Shown here piece after piece: positions 49,907 to 59,529 of a DNA stretch of 64,000 nucleotides. The stretch lies in NCBI RefSeq assembly GCF_900184255.1, contig NZ_LT854637.1, forward strand, positions 121,963 through 185,962, given 5' to 3'. Each line of letters starts with the position of its first letter. Within the stretch, counting starts at the first letter, position 1. Source of the stretch: Haloimpatiens massiliensis (GTDB taxonomy: Bacteria; Bacillota; Clostridia; Clostridiales; Clostridiaceae). The notes below the pieces were generated by a model. The model did no database searches. It saw only the letters and a program-made list of their open reading frames with translations, and had not been told where the DNA came from. The translations under genes were made by a program, and so were the position numbers.

Positions 49907-51262
49907 ATGAGTACAGTTTTAAATAAATTAAACAATATAAAAATTTTAGATAAAGAAGATATAGTAACTATTAAAAATTATATAGATAATAAATATTCTG
50001 AAAATGTATCTTCCAAAAATTCACAAATACTTTCTCATACAATTAGCAGTATTATATATAATAATTTAAAAGGATTACCAGAAGAATTAAAGTCAGATAT
50101 TAAGAAAGAGGTATTAGTGAATCTTCTTATTAATGGTAAAAAGATAGTTACTTTTAAAGATGTTTTTGAAATTTGTATAAATTATAATGGGATAAGGTAT
50201 GATTTACCGGAGAAGTTGGTAGATTGGATTAGTTTAAATACAAAGATGGAGTTTACAACAAGTGATCTTCAGCAGTGTTTTAAAGACGTAGGTTTTAAAG
50301 ATATAAATGTAAATATTTCAACAAATGAAGATAAATTAATAAATCAAGACATTTCAGTAAATCAAAATAAATTTATAAATGAAAATATATGTTTGAATAA
50401 TCAATATGAATTAGCAAATAAAAACACGTGTTTAAAGGATCAATATGAATTAGTAAATGAAAATTCATGTTTAAAAGGTCGAGATGAATTAGCAAATGAA
50501 AATTCATATTTAAAATATAAAAAGGAATTAGCAAATAAAAATTTATGTTCGAAAGATCAAGCTTATAAGCAAAATAATGAGAATACTCTACTGCACAGTA
50601 ATATAGAAGAGTATAAAAAGTCTAAAAATTATTTAATAAGAGAATTGCTATATTGGAAAAAGTTTAAAAAAATACAAGTAATAGTTATTGTAACTATTAC
50701 TTGTATTATATTACTAGGTGGTATAGGGAAGGCTTATTATTCTAATGTGAGTGGGAAACAGCAAATAAAAGAAAACACCATGGTTAAAGATGAGAAAAAT
50801 AAGAGCATTGCAAGTAAATATGTAAATTCGCATATGCCTAAATATATGAGATATAAAAAAATAAATGAAGTAAAGTTAAAGGAATTTTTATGCAAACGTA
50901 GTTCTCTTTTAGCTGAAGAACCATATTTTTCTACTATACTTTCTATAGCAGAGGAATTTAATGTAAATCCAATTTTACTTTTTTCCATAACAGGTCAGGA
51001 ACAAAATTTTGTGCCGAAAAATAGTGCTAATTCAAAAAAGATAGCTAATAATCCGTTTAATGTATATCATAGCTGGATGGAATATAATACAGATATAGAT
51101 GATAGTACAAAAATAGCTTCAAGAACAATAATTAATTTATCTAAAAATATGCCTAAAGATGAAGATCCCTTTAATTGGATAGGCAAAAGGTATGCGCAGG
51201 ATAAGGGATGGAGTAAAGGTGTAAAGGCTATCTTTAAAGAATTGACTGAATATGTGAAATAG
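49907..51262 (+). CDS. Membrane-anchored lysozyme-like protein with 13-residue repeats
   Basis: 451 residues. An N-terminal helical domain (1-150), four to five imperfect 13-residue repeats (about 160-225; unit like DQYELVNENSCLK), a single membrane helix (about 261-281, VIVIVTITCIILLGGIGKAYY) and an external C-terminal domain (about 330-451). The latter resembles glucosaminidase/lytic transglycosylase domains, with a candidate catalytic Glu in ITGQEQNFVPKNS and NNPFNVYHSW. The enzyme part is outside the membrane while the repeats stay in the cytoplasm and may form a coiled coil. Possibly a phage-like or sporulation wall hydrolase; not a family I can name. Confidence 0.6.
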   Translation: MSTVLNKLNNIKILDKEDIVTIKNYIDNKYSENVSSKNSQILSHTISSIIYNNLKGLPEELKSDIKKEVLVNLLINGKKIVTFKDVFEICINYNGIRYDLPEKLVDWISLNTKMEFTTSDLQQCFKDVGFKDINVNISTNEDKLINQDISVNQNKFINENICLNNQYELANKNTCLKDQYELVNENSCLKGRDELANENSYLKYKKELANKNLCSKDQAYKQNNENTLLHSNIEEYKKSKNYLIRELLYWKKFKKIQVIVIVTITCIILLGGIGKAYYSNVSGKQQIKENTMVKDEKNKSIASKYVNSHMPKYMRYKKINEVKLKEFLCKRSSLLAEEPYFSTILSIAEEFNVNPILLFSITGQEQNFVPKNSANSKKIANNPFNVYHSWMEYNTDIDDSTKIASRTIINLSKNMPKDEDPFNWIGKRYAQDKGWSKGVKAIFKELTEYVK

Positions 51263-51338
51263 GATTTACGGACTAATTTGAAAATAAATGCTTACTAACC
51301 TATAATTATATATAGAGAGAATATGGGGGATGGGTAAA

Positions 51339-51794
51339 GTGAATATAATAATAAAAAAAATTACAAAAGAAAATTATAATGATGCATTAGCGCTTCATGT
51401 TGCAAAAGAACAGGAAGGGTTTATAGAAAGTACAAAAGAATGTTTAGAAGAAGCAAAGGAGTCAGACTTATGGAGACCAGTTGGTATTTATAATGAAAAA
51501 CAATTAGTGGGATTTTCTATGTATGGACTTTTTAAAGATGAAAAAAATATAGGAAGAGTATGGCTTGATAGATTTATGATTGGAAATGAGTATCAAGGAA
51601 AGGGTTATGGGAACAGAAGTCTAGATATATTGATTGAGAGATTATTTAATGAATACAATTGTGGTCAAATATATTTAAGCGTATATGAGGATAATGCACA
51701 AGCTATAAACATGTATAAACGTAGAGGATTTAAGTTTAACGGAGAAATTGATATAAATGGTGAGAAAGTAATGGCTTTAAAGAATAAAAATTAA
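51339..51794 (+). CDS. GNAT-family acetyltransferase (spermidine N-acetyltransferase-like)
   Basis: 151 residues from GTG 51339 (GGGGGA 8 nt upstream; ATG 51330 overlaps that site). GNAT motif A RFMIGNEYQGKGYGNRSLDI and the end motif LSVYEDNAQAINMYKRRGFK are like SpeG/BltD/PaiA-type enzymes that acetylate polyamines, but the substrate is not certain. Single gene with its own terminator. Confidence 0.87.
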   Translation: MNIIIKKITKENYNDALALHVAKEQEGFIESTKECLEEAKESDLWRPVGIYNEKQLVGFSMYGLFKDEKNIGRVWLDRFMIGNEYQGKGYGNRSLDILIERLFNEYNCGQIYLSVYEDNAQAINMYKRRGFKFNGEIDINGEKVMALKNKN

Positions 51795-51838
51795 ATTTTT
51801 ACCGTAAATATAAAATGAAATGGTAGAAAATTGATAAG

Positions 51839-51875
51839 TAAAGCGCCTAGAAGGTTAAAGTATACCTTTGGGTGC
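51839..51875 (+). terminator. Terminator after the GNAT gene
   Basis: AAGCGCC...GGGTGCTT outer stem with inner AAGGTT.../...ACCTT pairing, followed by TTTATTTTTT. Confidence 0.75.
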
Positions 51876-52069
51876 TTTTTATTTTTTAAATAAAAATTAT
51901 ATTACAGTTAATGATATAATTAATGTATAATCAATTATAAAACACTATAATAGGTCAAAAACATATATTTTAGTGTTTTAGCTTGAAAGTATTTTATAAG
52001 GGAGAAAAATTTGTTTATATTTGTTCACAAAGGTGGCAGTTAATTATATTTTTAGAAGGAGACATATTT

Positions 52070-52780
52070 ATGAGACTAAATAATTTTATCAGTTCTACTG
52101 GACTTTGTTCTAGGAGAGAAGCGGATAAATTAATTAAGAATAAAAAAGTAAAAGTTAATGGAGAAATTGCAACTATAGGGCAAGCGGTAGATGAGGAAGA
52201 CAAGGTTGAAGTAAGCGGTAAAATATTAAAAAGTAAGAAAAAGCATGTTTACATTGCCTTAAATAAACCTGTAGGTATTACTTGCACTACTGAGAGACAT
52301 ATAAGGGGAAATATTATCGATTTTGTAAATCATCCAGAGAGGATTTTCCCTATTGGAAGGCTTGACAAGGATTCTCAAGGTTTAATTCTTCTTACCAGTG
52401 ATGGTAGCATTGTTAATGAGATTTTAAGAGAGCAGAATAATCATGAAAAAGACTATATTGTAACAGTGGATAAGGTAATTAATTCTTCTTTTATAAATGG
52501 AATGAGAAATGGAGTGAAAATATATAACCCTGTTAAGAAGCAATATACAGTAACAAACAAGTGTAAAGTAGTTAAATTAAAAGACAGAACCTTCAAAATC
52601 ACATTATCTCAAGGATTAAATCGTCAAATTAGAAGAATGTGTGAATATTTTGGGTATAAAGTTATAGATTTGAAACGCGTAAGAATTACTAATATAACAT
52701 TGAAGGGATTGCCAGTAGGAAAGTGGAGAAACTTAACAAGAGAAGAAGTTAAAAAACTTAGAAATAATAATGGTGTATAA
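52070..52780 (+). CDS. rluF: 23S rRNA pseudouridine(2604) synthase, RluF type
   Basis: 236 residues from ATG 52070 (AAGGAG 8 nt upstream; the frame is open to 51983 but without a site). An N-terminal S4 RNA-binding domain (RLNNFISSTGLCSRREADKL) and the RsuA/RluB/E/F catalytic domain with the active Asp99 in PIGRLDKDSQGLILLTSDG. ITCTTERHIRGNI and NRQIRRMCEYFGYKV agree with the RluF branch, which modifies U2604. Confidence 0.9.
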   Translation: MRLNNFISSTGLCSRREADKLIKNKKVKVNGEIATIGQAVDEEDKVEVSGKILKSKKKHVYIALNKPVGITCTTERHIRGNIIDFVNHPERIFPIGRLDKDSQGLILLTSDGSIVNEILREQNNHEKDYIVTVDKVINSSFINGMRNGVKIYNPVKKQYTVTNKCKVVKLKDRTFKITLSQGLNRQIRRMCEYFGYKVIDLKRVRITNITLKGLPVGKWRNLTREEVKKLRNNNGV

Positions 52781-52859
52781 AGTAGAAGTTATATTGATAG
52801 GTTATTACCTAGTGGTATTAAGTTTGTATGAGAATATATAAGTAAAAGGAGGCGTAAAA

Positions 52860-53744
52860 ATGAATGTTGTAGAAATTAAAAACCTCACTAAGAATTACGG
52901 TAAAAATAGGGGTATTACTGATGTTAGCTTTAATGTGGAACAGGGAGAAATTTTTGGATTTATAGGACCGAATGGAGCAGGAAAGTCTACAACCATAAGA
53001 ACACTGTTATCTCTTATATACCCTACCAGTGGAAGTGCTACAGTTTTTGGAAAGGACTGTGTAAAGTTTGCCTCGGAAATCAAAATGGAAATAGGATATG
53101 TTCCAGCAGAAGTATTTTATTATGATAACATGAAGGTCAAGGAGCTTTTAAATTACTCAGCTAGTTTCTACAAAAAGGATTGTAGTAAGAGAATAAAGGA
53201 ATTAGCCCAAATAATGAATTTAGATCTTAACAAAAAGATTGATGAATTATCCTTCGGAAATAAAAAGAAAGTAGGGATAGTTCAAGGATTACTTCATGAA
53301 CCTAAGCTTATTATACTTGATGAACCTACCAGTGGCTTGGACCCTCTTATGCAACAAAACTTCTTCAATTTATTAAAAGAGGAAAATAGAAAAGGAGCAA
53401 CTATCTTATTTTCTTCTCATATTTTAAGTGAAGTTCAGAAATTATGTAGTAGAGTGGCTATTATTAAAGAAGGTAAAATTATAAAGATTGAAAAAATTAG
53501 TAAATTAAAGGCTGATAACTACAAAAGATTTAGAATTGAGACTTCAAATAATATAGAAAAAGATTATTTTGATATGAATGGGGTAAATGCATTAGATATT
53601 AAAGATGGAGTAGTTAGTTTTCTATTTAAAGGAGATGTTAATCTAATTATGAAAAAACTCTCACAGGTAGAAATATCCAATATATGGATAGAAGAACCGG
53701 ACCTTGAAGAAATATTTATGCACTATTATGAAAAGGAGGAATAG
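52860..53744 (+). CDS. ABC transporter ATP-binding protein
   Basis: 294 residues: Walker A GPNGAGKST, signature LSFGNKKKVGI, Walker B LIILDEPTSGLDP and the switch FSSHILSEVQ. The last 80 residues are the extra domain of drug-efflux (CcmA/DrrA-type) ATPases. It is the first gene of a three-gene unit with two ABC-2-type permeases. The signature LSFG replaces the usual LSGG, a common variant here. ATG after AAAGGAGGCG. Confidence 0.9.
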   Translation: MNVVEIKNLTKNYGKNRGITDVSFNVEQGEIFGFIGPNGAGKSTTIRTLLSLIYPTSGSATVFGKDCVKFASEIKMEIGYVPAEVFYYDNMKVKELLNYSASFYKKDCSKRIKELAQIMNLDLNKKIDELSFGNKKKVGIVQGLLHEPKLIILDEPTSGLDPLMQQNFFNLLKEENRKGATILFSSHILSEVQKLCSRVAIIKEGKIIKIEKISKLKADNYKRFRIETSNNIEKDYFDMNGVNALDIKDGVVSFLFKGDVNLIMKKLSQVEISNIWIEEPDLEEIFMHYYEKEE

Positions 53745-53748
53745 ATTC

Positions 53749-54543
53749 ATGAATATGTTTTTTTATGAACTAAAAGCTTACAGAAAGTCAACATTTATAT
53801 GGATTTGTTCCTTATGTGCATTGACTATATTTTTCTTAAGCATGTTTCCAACTTTTTCAAAAGAAGCTGTAGAATTTCAAAAGTTACTGCAAGGATTTCC
53901 AGAGCCAGTAAGAAAGGCTTTTGGGTTTTCGGGAGATATTTCTTCTTTTCTAAACTTTTATTCTTATATATTTTTATATATAGTGTTGTGTGGGGCAATT
54001 CAGGCAATGAATTTAGGCACATCAATTTTATCTAAAGAAATGCGTGAAAAAACAGCAGATTTTCTTTTGACAAAGCCAGTTACACGCAGACAAATAGTCA
54101 CTTCTAAGCTTTTTGCAGTAGTCACATCTTTAGTTATTACTAATATTATTTATTTTATTACGGCTAGTATCATGGGAGCTATTGTAAAAGAAAACATTTA
54201 TAGTATTAAAATATTTAGTATGATTTCTATTACATTATTTTTTATTCAATTAATATTCATGTCTTTAGGAATTTTAGTGGCTGTAGTTGTACCTAAAATT
54301 AAATCTGTGATTTCAGTTTCTTTAAGTACTGTATTTGGTTTTTTTATTATAGGTATGTTTCAAGCTGTTATTGAAAGTGAGGCATTTAGATATATAACTC
54401 CATTTAAATATTTTGATACGGCATACATTATAAAAAATGGGCAGTATGAAGTTTCATTTATTATTTTAGCTGTAGTAGTTGTTATAGTAACTATAGCAGC
54501 CAGTTATTTTATATATTGCAAAAGGGATATCCATACAGTTTAA
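53749..54543 (+). CDS. ABC-2 type permease
   Basis: 264 residues from ATG 53749 (AAGGAGGAA upstream). Six membrane helices with the usual layout, and the permease cytoplasmic segment SILSKEMREKTADFLLTKPV RRQIV-like. It partners the preceding ATPase and the next permease in export of an unknown compound. Starts 4 bp after the ATPase gene. Confidence 0.87.
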   Translation: MNMFFYELKAYRKSTFIWICSLCALTIFFLSMFPTFSKEAVEFQKLLQGFPEPVRKAFGFSGDISSFLNFYSYIFLYIVLCGAIQAMNLGTSILSKEMREKTADFLLTKPVTRRQIVTSKLFAVVTSLVITNIIYFITASIMGAIVKENIYSIKIFSMISITLFFIQLIFMSLGILVAVVVPKIKSVISVSLSTVFGFFIIGMFQAVIESEAFRYITPFKYFDTAYIIKNGQYEVSFIILAVVVVIVTIAASYFIYCKRDIHTV

Positions 54544-54578
54544 TAGTGGTTGAAAAGGGTAAAAGGGAGGGAAAAATT

Positions 54579-55376
54579 ATGAATTTATATATTAGAGAGA
54601 TGAAAGCCCATAGAAGAGCCCTTATTATATGGTGTATTGCTATGATATTTATGGTTGGGTCTGGCATGGCTAAGTATTCTGGTTTATCATCTACAGGTCA
54701 ATCTATGAGTACTATTATTACTAAGATGCCCAAAGTTTTGCAATCTATAATGGGGGCTGGTTTATTTGATTTATCAAAGGCTAGGGGATTTTATGGGGTA
54801 CTTTTTCTATACTTAGTAATAATGTCAACTATACATGCTGCTATACTTGGATCGAACATTATTTCTAAGGAAGAAAGGGATAAAACATCAGAATTTTTAT
54901 TTGTAAAACCTATGTCAAGAAATAAAATTGTTACATGTAAAATATTAGCGGCCTTTTCTAATATTTTAATACTAAATATTGTAACTCTTATTTCTTCACT
55001 TATTATTGTAGGGCAATACGCAAAGGGGGAGTCAGTAGCTAAAGATATAGGTGTATTAATGATTGGAATGTTTATATTACAGCTTATGTTTATGTTTTTG
55101 GGAACAGGGATAGCTGCCATAAGTAATAAAGCTAAAAATGCTACTCAAATAACTACAGGAATATTGATGTTTGCGTATATTTTATCTATGGCAATTGATA
55201 TGGATAAAAGTCTTGAAAAGTTAAAATATCTAACACCATATAAATATTATGATGCTAAAAATTTAATGCAGGGTAAGGGATTTGAAGCTATATATTTAAT
55301 TTTATCTTTTATAATTATTTTAACGCTATTTGTTTCAACATATGTATTTTATGAAAAGAGAGATTTAAAGGGATAA
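54579..55376 (+). CDS. ABC-2 type permease (second subunit)
   Basis: 265 residues from ATG 54579 (GGGAGGG 8 nt upstream). Six membrane helices; SNIISKEERDKTSEFLFVKP is the same cytoplasmic segment as in its neighbour, so the two are paralogues forming a heterodimeric channel. Single-substrate bacteriocin or drug export is typical of this set, but nothing nearby shows which compound. Confidence 0.87.
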   Translation: MNLYIREMKAHRRALIIWCIAMIFMVGSGMAKYSGLSSTGQSMSTIITKMPKVLQSIMGAGLFDLSKARGFYGVLFLYLVIMSTIHAAILGSNIISKEERDKTSEFLFVKPMSRNKIVTCKILAAFSNILILNIVTLISSLIIVGQYAKGESVAKDIGVLMIGMFILQLMFMFLGTGIAAISNKAKNATQITTGILMFAYILSMAIDMDKSLEKLKYLTPYKYYDAKNLMQGKGFEAIYLILSFIIILTLFVSTYVFYEKRDLKG

Positions 55377-55492
55377 AAAAAATATATTAAAAGGAGTAAA
55401 AGATAGTACCATTGCATTGTAATAAGGGACTTAATTTTAGTTATTAGTTTTATGCCAAATCCAAGACGTAGACTAGGATTTGTATAGTATTC

Positions 55493-55684
55493 TTGAGAGA
55501 TTTAGGGTCAAATGTTATAATAGCAGAAGGTATTGAAGAAACAGAACAAAACCTATTTAAAGAAAATAATATACAAGTAATTGTGCTAGCTTAAGTAATT
55601 TGAGATGAAGTTGTAGAATGCTATGTAAAAGATAAAATAAAATCTGCAGGAGGCATTTGCAGGGAACAACAAAAAGAAGGGTAA
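55493..55684 (+). pseudogene. NifX/NifB-like protein remnant
   Basis: Frame reads LRDLGSNVIIAEGIEETEQN, LFKENNIQVIVLA, stop, VI, stop, DEVVECYVKDKIKSAGGIC and so on: the end of a dinitrogenase iron-molybdenum cofactor (NifX/NifB C-terminal) domain with a TAA (55592) and a TGA (55601). The N-terminal half is missing. Such genes often stand before DUF134 genes, as here. Confidence 0.65.
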
Positions 55685-55722
55685 GGATACTATAACAATA
55701 GCTTCTACAGGAAGGAGTTAAA

Positions 55723-56172
55723 ATGCCAAGACCAACAAAATTTAGAAATGTAGAGTTTTTCCCAAAAGACACGTATTTTGTTCCACAGGGAAAACATAAA
55801 TGTGAAATAGAAGAAATGGTTTTAAAAGTAGAAGAGCTTGAGGCCATGCGATTGAAAGATATAGAAGGATTAAAGCAAGAAGAATGTGCTGAAAAAATGC
55901 AGATTTCACGTCAAACTTTTCAAAATATAATAGACAGTGCTAGGAAGAAGGTTGCTATAGCGTTAACAGAAGGAAAGGCTATAAGCATAAACGGAGGAAA
56001 CTATACTACAAGGCACTGTAAATTTAAATGTAAAAGCTGTGGTATTACTTATGAAGTAAATTATGAACAGGATAAACATAAATGTCCTGAATGTGGTTCT
56101 GAGGAAGTAATGTGTAGTAAAAAAGCTGGATTTTGTAAGAGATGGTGTAATGGAAAATATAAAGATGAATAA
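55723..56172 (+). CDS. DUF134 DNA-binding protein with zinc ribbon
   Basis: 149 residues. DUF134 core (1-100): MPRPTKFRNVEFFP, VEELEAMRLKDIEGLKQEEC and an HTH-like AEKMQISRQTFQNIIDSARK. The C-terminus adds a zinc ribbon, CKSCGITYEV...HKCPECGSEEV. The role is unknown, but it is often next to NifX-like or Mrp proteins, suggesting Fe-S or metal-responsive regulation. ATG after AGGAAGGAG. Confidence 0.88.
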   Translation: MPRPTKFRNVEFFPKDTYFVPQGKHKCEIEEMVLKVEELEAMRLKDIEGLKQEECAEKMQISRQTFQNIIDSARKKVAIALTEGKAISINGGNYTTRHCKFKCKSCGITYEVNYEQDKHKCPECGSEEVMCSKKAGFCKRWCNGKYKDE

Positions 56173-56175
56173 TAT

Positions 56176-56252
56176 TAATCCCCAGTTATCAATAACTAAT
56201 TTCCAAACAATAGAAAGTTGTATGGATATTAGCTACTAGATACTGGGGATTA
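56176..56252. terminator. Bidirectional hairpin between DUF134 and nadC
   Basis: TAATCCCCAGT (56176-56186) pairs with ACTGGGGATTA (56242-56252). The genes converge here, so it could serve both. The T-run is short on either side. Confidence 0.55.
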
Positions 56253-56257
56253 GTGTT

Positions 56258-57097
56258 TTATATGTTTCTCAAGTTTTTCATGCTCAAATCTAAAATCTTT
56301 GCAGAGTGCGTTATATAACCAGTGGATATATAGTCAACTCCTGTAGCGGCGATAGAAGCTATTGTGTCTAAGCTTACATTACCTGAAGCTTCAGTTAAAG
56401 CTCTGCCATTTACTATGTTTACGGCTTTTTTCATGGTTTCTAAATCCATATTGTCTAGCATAACAATGTCTGCTTTAGCCGCTAATGCTTCCTCTAGCAT
56501 TTGAAGATTTTCTACCTCTATTTCGATTTTTCTTACAAAGGATGCGGCTTCTTTTGCAGCATTCACAGCATTTTTAACGCCACCTGCGGCACTTATGTGG
56601 TTGTCTTTTAAAAGTATTCCATCGGAAAGATTAAACCTATGGTTGTGGCCTCCACCTACTCTTACGGAGTATTTTTCAAATACTCTCATATTTGGAGTGG
56701 TTTTTCTAGTATCTAGAAGTTTAGCTTCAGTGCCTTGAAGTTTATCTACAAATTTTCTTGTAATGGTTGCAATTCCACTCATTCTTTGAAGAAAATTAAG
56801 GGCAGTTCTTTCGCCTATTAAAATATTTCTAGTGTTTCCTTTTATAGTAGCGATAAGTGTTTTAGGCTCTATCTTATCCCCATCTTTTTTATAGAACTTA
56901 ACTTCCACATCTCCTAAAAGAGTAAAAACTCTTTCAAAAACTTGAAGACCTGCTATTATGCCATCTTCTTTGGCAAATAAATCTACTATGGATTTAGAAT
57001 TTTTATCTATTACAGATGTGGTTGTTATATCTTCATTGGTTACATCCTCTTTTAAAGCAGATAATATAGCTTCATCAGTATTTAAATAGTTCATCAT
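56258..57097 (-). CDS. nadC: Nicotinate-nucleotide pyrophosphorylase (carboxylating)
   Basis: 279 residues. Makes nicotinate mononucleotide from quinolinate and PRPP. Motifs: ALKEDVTNEDITT, ERTALNFLQRMSGIAT, DTRKTTPNMRVFEKYSVRVG and GGGHNHRFNLSDGILLKDNH, then EVENLQM and MLDNMD. ATG behind GGAGGATTTAC. Overlaps nadB by 23 nt. Last gene of the nadABC operon on the minus strand. Confidence 0.95.
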   Translation of the reverse strand: MMNYLNTDEAILSALKEDVTNEDITTTSVIDKNSKSIVDLFAKEDGIIAGLQVFERVFTLLGDVEVKFYKKDGDKIEPKTLIATIKGNTRNILIGERTALNFLQRMSGIATITRKFVDKLQGTEAKLLDTRKTTPNMRVFEKYSVRVGGGHNHRFNLSDGILLKDNHISAAGGVKNAVNAAKEAASFVRKIEIEVENLQMLEEALAAKADIVMLDNMDLETMKKAVNIVNGRALTEASGNVSLDTIASIAATGVDYISTGYITHSAKILDLSMKNLRNI

Positions 57098-58382
57098 GTA
57101 AATCCTCCGACCTTCTTTTTAGTTCTTGTATGACAATTTTTCTATTCTCTTTTTTTAGGTTTTCAACTTCACATTTAGTAAAGGTTTTTGTGTATTTAAT
57201 TTTTTGTAATTTTATATTATTTATTTTATTATTTATAGAAATAGCAGCTCTTCTAGAGAAAACTAAGCCCTCTAAAAGAGAATTGCTAGCAAGTCTGTTT
57301 GCACCGTGAACGCCAGTACAGCTAATTTCTCCTACAGCATATAGATTTTCCATGGAGGTTTTTGAATACAAATCCACTGATATGCCCCCCATAAAATAAT
57401 GTTGAGCAGGAGATACTGGTATAGGTTCTTTAGTCATGTTTATACCTTTGTCAAGACAATGATTGAAAATAGATGGAAATCTGTTTTCAATGTAACTCTT
57501 ATCCTTAAAGGAAATGTCTAAATTAACATAAGGTACTTTAAATTTTTTTATTTCACCATATATAGCTTTTGAAACCACATCTCTAGGCAATAGTTCATTC
57601 ACAAATCTTTCACCTTTAGAATTAAATAAAAGACCGCCTTCACCTCTAACTGCTTCTGAAATAAGAAAGCGTTTGGCATCTGTATTTTTTTCGTAAAGAG
57701 CCGTCGGGTGAAATTGAATGTATTGAAGATTTTCAAGTTTAACATTATTTTTTAAAGCTATGGCGATGCCGTCACCCGTCATTATCCTTTGGTTAGTAGA
57801 ATTTTTAAATAAACCTCCAATACCTCCAGTAGCTAGAACTACCACTTTAGAATGAATGTTTATTTGCTTTCCATCTTTAAATATTATTCCACCAACACAT
57901 TTATTGTTTACATTAATTAAATCACATATATAGGTGTCTTCATATATAGTTATATTTTCATGTTTTTTTACCTCATTTATTAGAGTATCTGCAACTATTT
58001 CACCAGTGTGATCTTTGCTGTGAACTATTCTATTTATGCTGTGAGCACCTTCACGAGTATATAAAATTTCATCCTCTGCTTTATCTAGGTTCATACCTAT
58101 ATTCACGAGATTTTCTATATTCTCCATAGATTCTTCTGCTAATACCTTTACAGACTCAAGCTTATTTTTGTACTTACCTGCTTTTAAAGTATCTTCAATA
58201 AAGCTTGGGATATCATCCTTACTTCTAGCGGTTGCGATTCCACCTTGAGCTAGATAAGTGTTAGTGTCTGTAATTTTTGATTTTGAAATAAGTAGTACTT
58301 TTAAGTTTTTATTTAGGTTTAAGGCACAATATAGACCCGAAACCCCGGAGCCTGCAATTAGAACGTCTACATTCATTTCCAT
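57075..58382 (-). CDS. nadB: L-aspartate oxidase
   Basis: 435 residues, shorter than E. coli NadB (540) but typical of clostridia. FAD-binding GSGVSGLYCAL at the N-terminus, YLAQGGIATA, the active region REGAHSINRIVHSKDHTGE and the late ISCTGVHGANRLASNSLLEG. Oxidises aspartate to iminoaspartate; in anaerobes fumarate is the likely electron acceptor. Starts 5 bp after nadA. Confidence 0.93.
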   Translation of the reverse strand: MEMNVDVLIAGSGVSGLYCALNLNKNLKVLLISKSKITDTNTYLAQGGIATARSKDDIPSFIEDTLKAGKYKNKLESVKVLAEESMENIENLVNIGMNLDKAEDEILYTREGAHSINRIVHSKDHTGEIVADTLINEVKKHENITIYEDTYICDLINVNNKCVGGIIFKDGKQINIHSKVVVLATGGIGGLFKNSTNQRIMTGDGIAIALKNNVKLENLQYIQFHPTALYEKNTDAKRFLISEAVRGEGGLLFNSKGERFVNELLPRDVVSKAIYGEIKKFKVPYVNLDISFKDKSYIENRFPSIFNHCLDKGINMTKEPIPVSPAQHYFMGGISVDLYSKTSMENLYAVGEISCTGVHGANRLASNSLLEGLVFSRRAAISINNKINNIKLQKIKYTKTFTKCEVENLKKENRKIVIQELKRRSEDLHDELFKY

Positions 58383-58387
58383 AATTT

Positions 58388-59299
58388 TTACCTAGCCATT
58401 TCGTGCATATTCATTAAAGCCCTATGAGCTTTAATTCTTGTATCTTGGTCTAATATAATTTCATTTTGCATATTTAAAAGACTATTATATACATCTTCAA
58501 GAGTAGTTTTTTTCATATTACTACAAATCATGCCGCTATCTATAACATGGAAGTTTTTATTAGGATTATTTTTCTTTAATTCATAAAGAACGCCTTCCTC
58601 TGTTACTATTATGTAGTTTTTATTAGTACTTTCAGTGGCATGTTTTATAATCCCAGAAGTACTTCCTATATAGTCTGCTATGTCTCTTATTTCCTTATTA
58701 CATTCAGGATGTACAAGAATTTTTACATCTTCTAAGGAATTTTTTAATTTTAAAATACTTTCTTTTTCTATTTTTTCATGAGTTGGACAGAAACCCTCCC
58801 ATAAAATAAATTTTTTGTCTGGGAATTGTTCTGCTATGTAACCACCTAAGTTTCTATCAGGAAGGAATATAATTTCCTGGTTGTCAACTTTGTTTATTAT
58901 TTTTAGAGCGCTAGATGAAGTAACACATACATCACAAAGGGCCTTAACTTCTGTAGATGAGTTTATATAACATACAGTTAAAGCTTTAGGATGCTGACTT
59001 TTTAATTTTATTAAATCAGCAGTATTGGCCATATCAGCCATAGGACATCCCGCATCAAGCACTGGAAATAACACTGTCTTTTCAGGAGATAAAATTTTAG
59101 CACTTTCCGCCATAAACTTTACACCACAGAAAACTATTATAGACTCTTTGCAATCTCTTGCAATTTCACTTAAATAGTAGGAGTCGCCTACTGCATCAGC
59201 AATATCTTGAATTTCTGGTATTTGATAATAGTGTGCAAGAATTATTGCATTTTTTTCCTTCTTAAGTTTTAAAATTTGGTCTTTAATATCCTTTTCCAT
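58388..59299 (-). CDS. nadA: Quinolinate synthase
   Basis: 303 residues. Condenses iminoaspartate with dihydroxyacetone phosphate, using a 4Fe-4S cluster. The three cluster Cys are visible: Cys85 (DAGCPMADM), Cys171 (WEGFCPTHE) and Cys259 (DSGMICSN). AHYYQIPEIQDIADAVGDS marks the N-terminus. First gene of nadA-nadB-nadC. A leader hairpin at 59335-59383 lies upstream. No NiaR operator was recognised. Confidence 0.95.
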   Translation of the reverse strand: MEKDIKDQILKLKKEKNAIILAHYYQIPEIQDIADAVGDSYYLSEIARDCKESIIVFCGVKFMAESAKILSPEKTVLFPVLDAGCPMADMANTADLIKLKSQHPKALTVCYINSSTEVKALCDVCVTSSSALKIINKVDNQEIIFLPDRNLGGYIAEQFPDKKFILWEGFCPTHEKIEKESILKLKNSLEDVKILVHPECNKEIRDIADYIGSTSGIIKHATESTNKNYIIVTEEGVLYELKKNNPNKNFHVIDSGMICSNMKKTTLEDVYNSLLNMQNEIILDQDTRIKAHRALMNMHEMAR

Positions 59300-59334
59300 T
59301 TTTACCCCGCTTCCCTCAATTGTTTTATTCCATA

Positions 59335-59383
59335 ATCGTCAGCTGTTACTTCCTTTTATATAAAGGATTGAAGAGCTGATGAT
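59335..59383 (-). promoter_or_regulatory. Leader hairpin before nadA
   Basis: Nested inverted repeat: outer TCAGCT (59339-59344) with AGCTGA (59374-59379), extended on the outside, and inner TCCTTTTA with TAAAGGA. It lies 40-80 bp before the nadA start and may control NAD synthesis genes. The rest of the 59.3-59.6 kb gap holds the nadA promoter region and the terminator at 59537. Confidence 0.5.
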
Positions 59384-59529
59384 TGGTGGATAGGTTAATA
59401 TAACAACTTTGTAAATAGTATATCATTGCAATATATACAATTCAATAATTTAAAAATATTGCAATAATTATTTTATGAGTTTTTGGAATAGTTAAATACC
59501 ATAGTCATAATGAAGTTTTTTTTAGAAAT

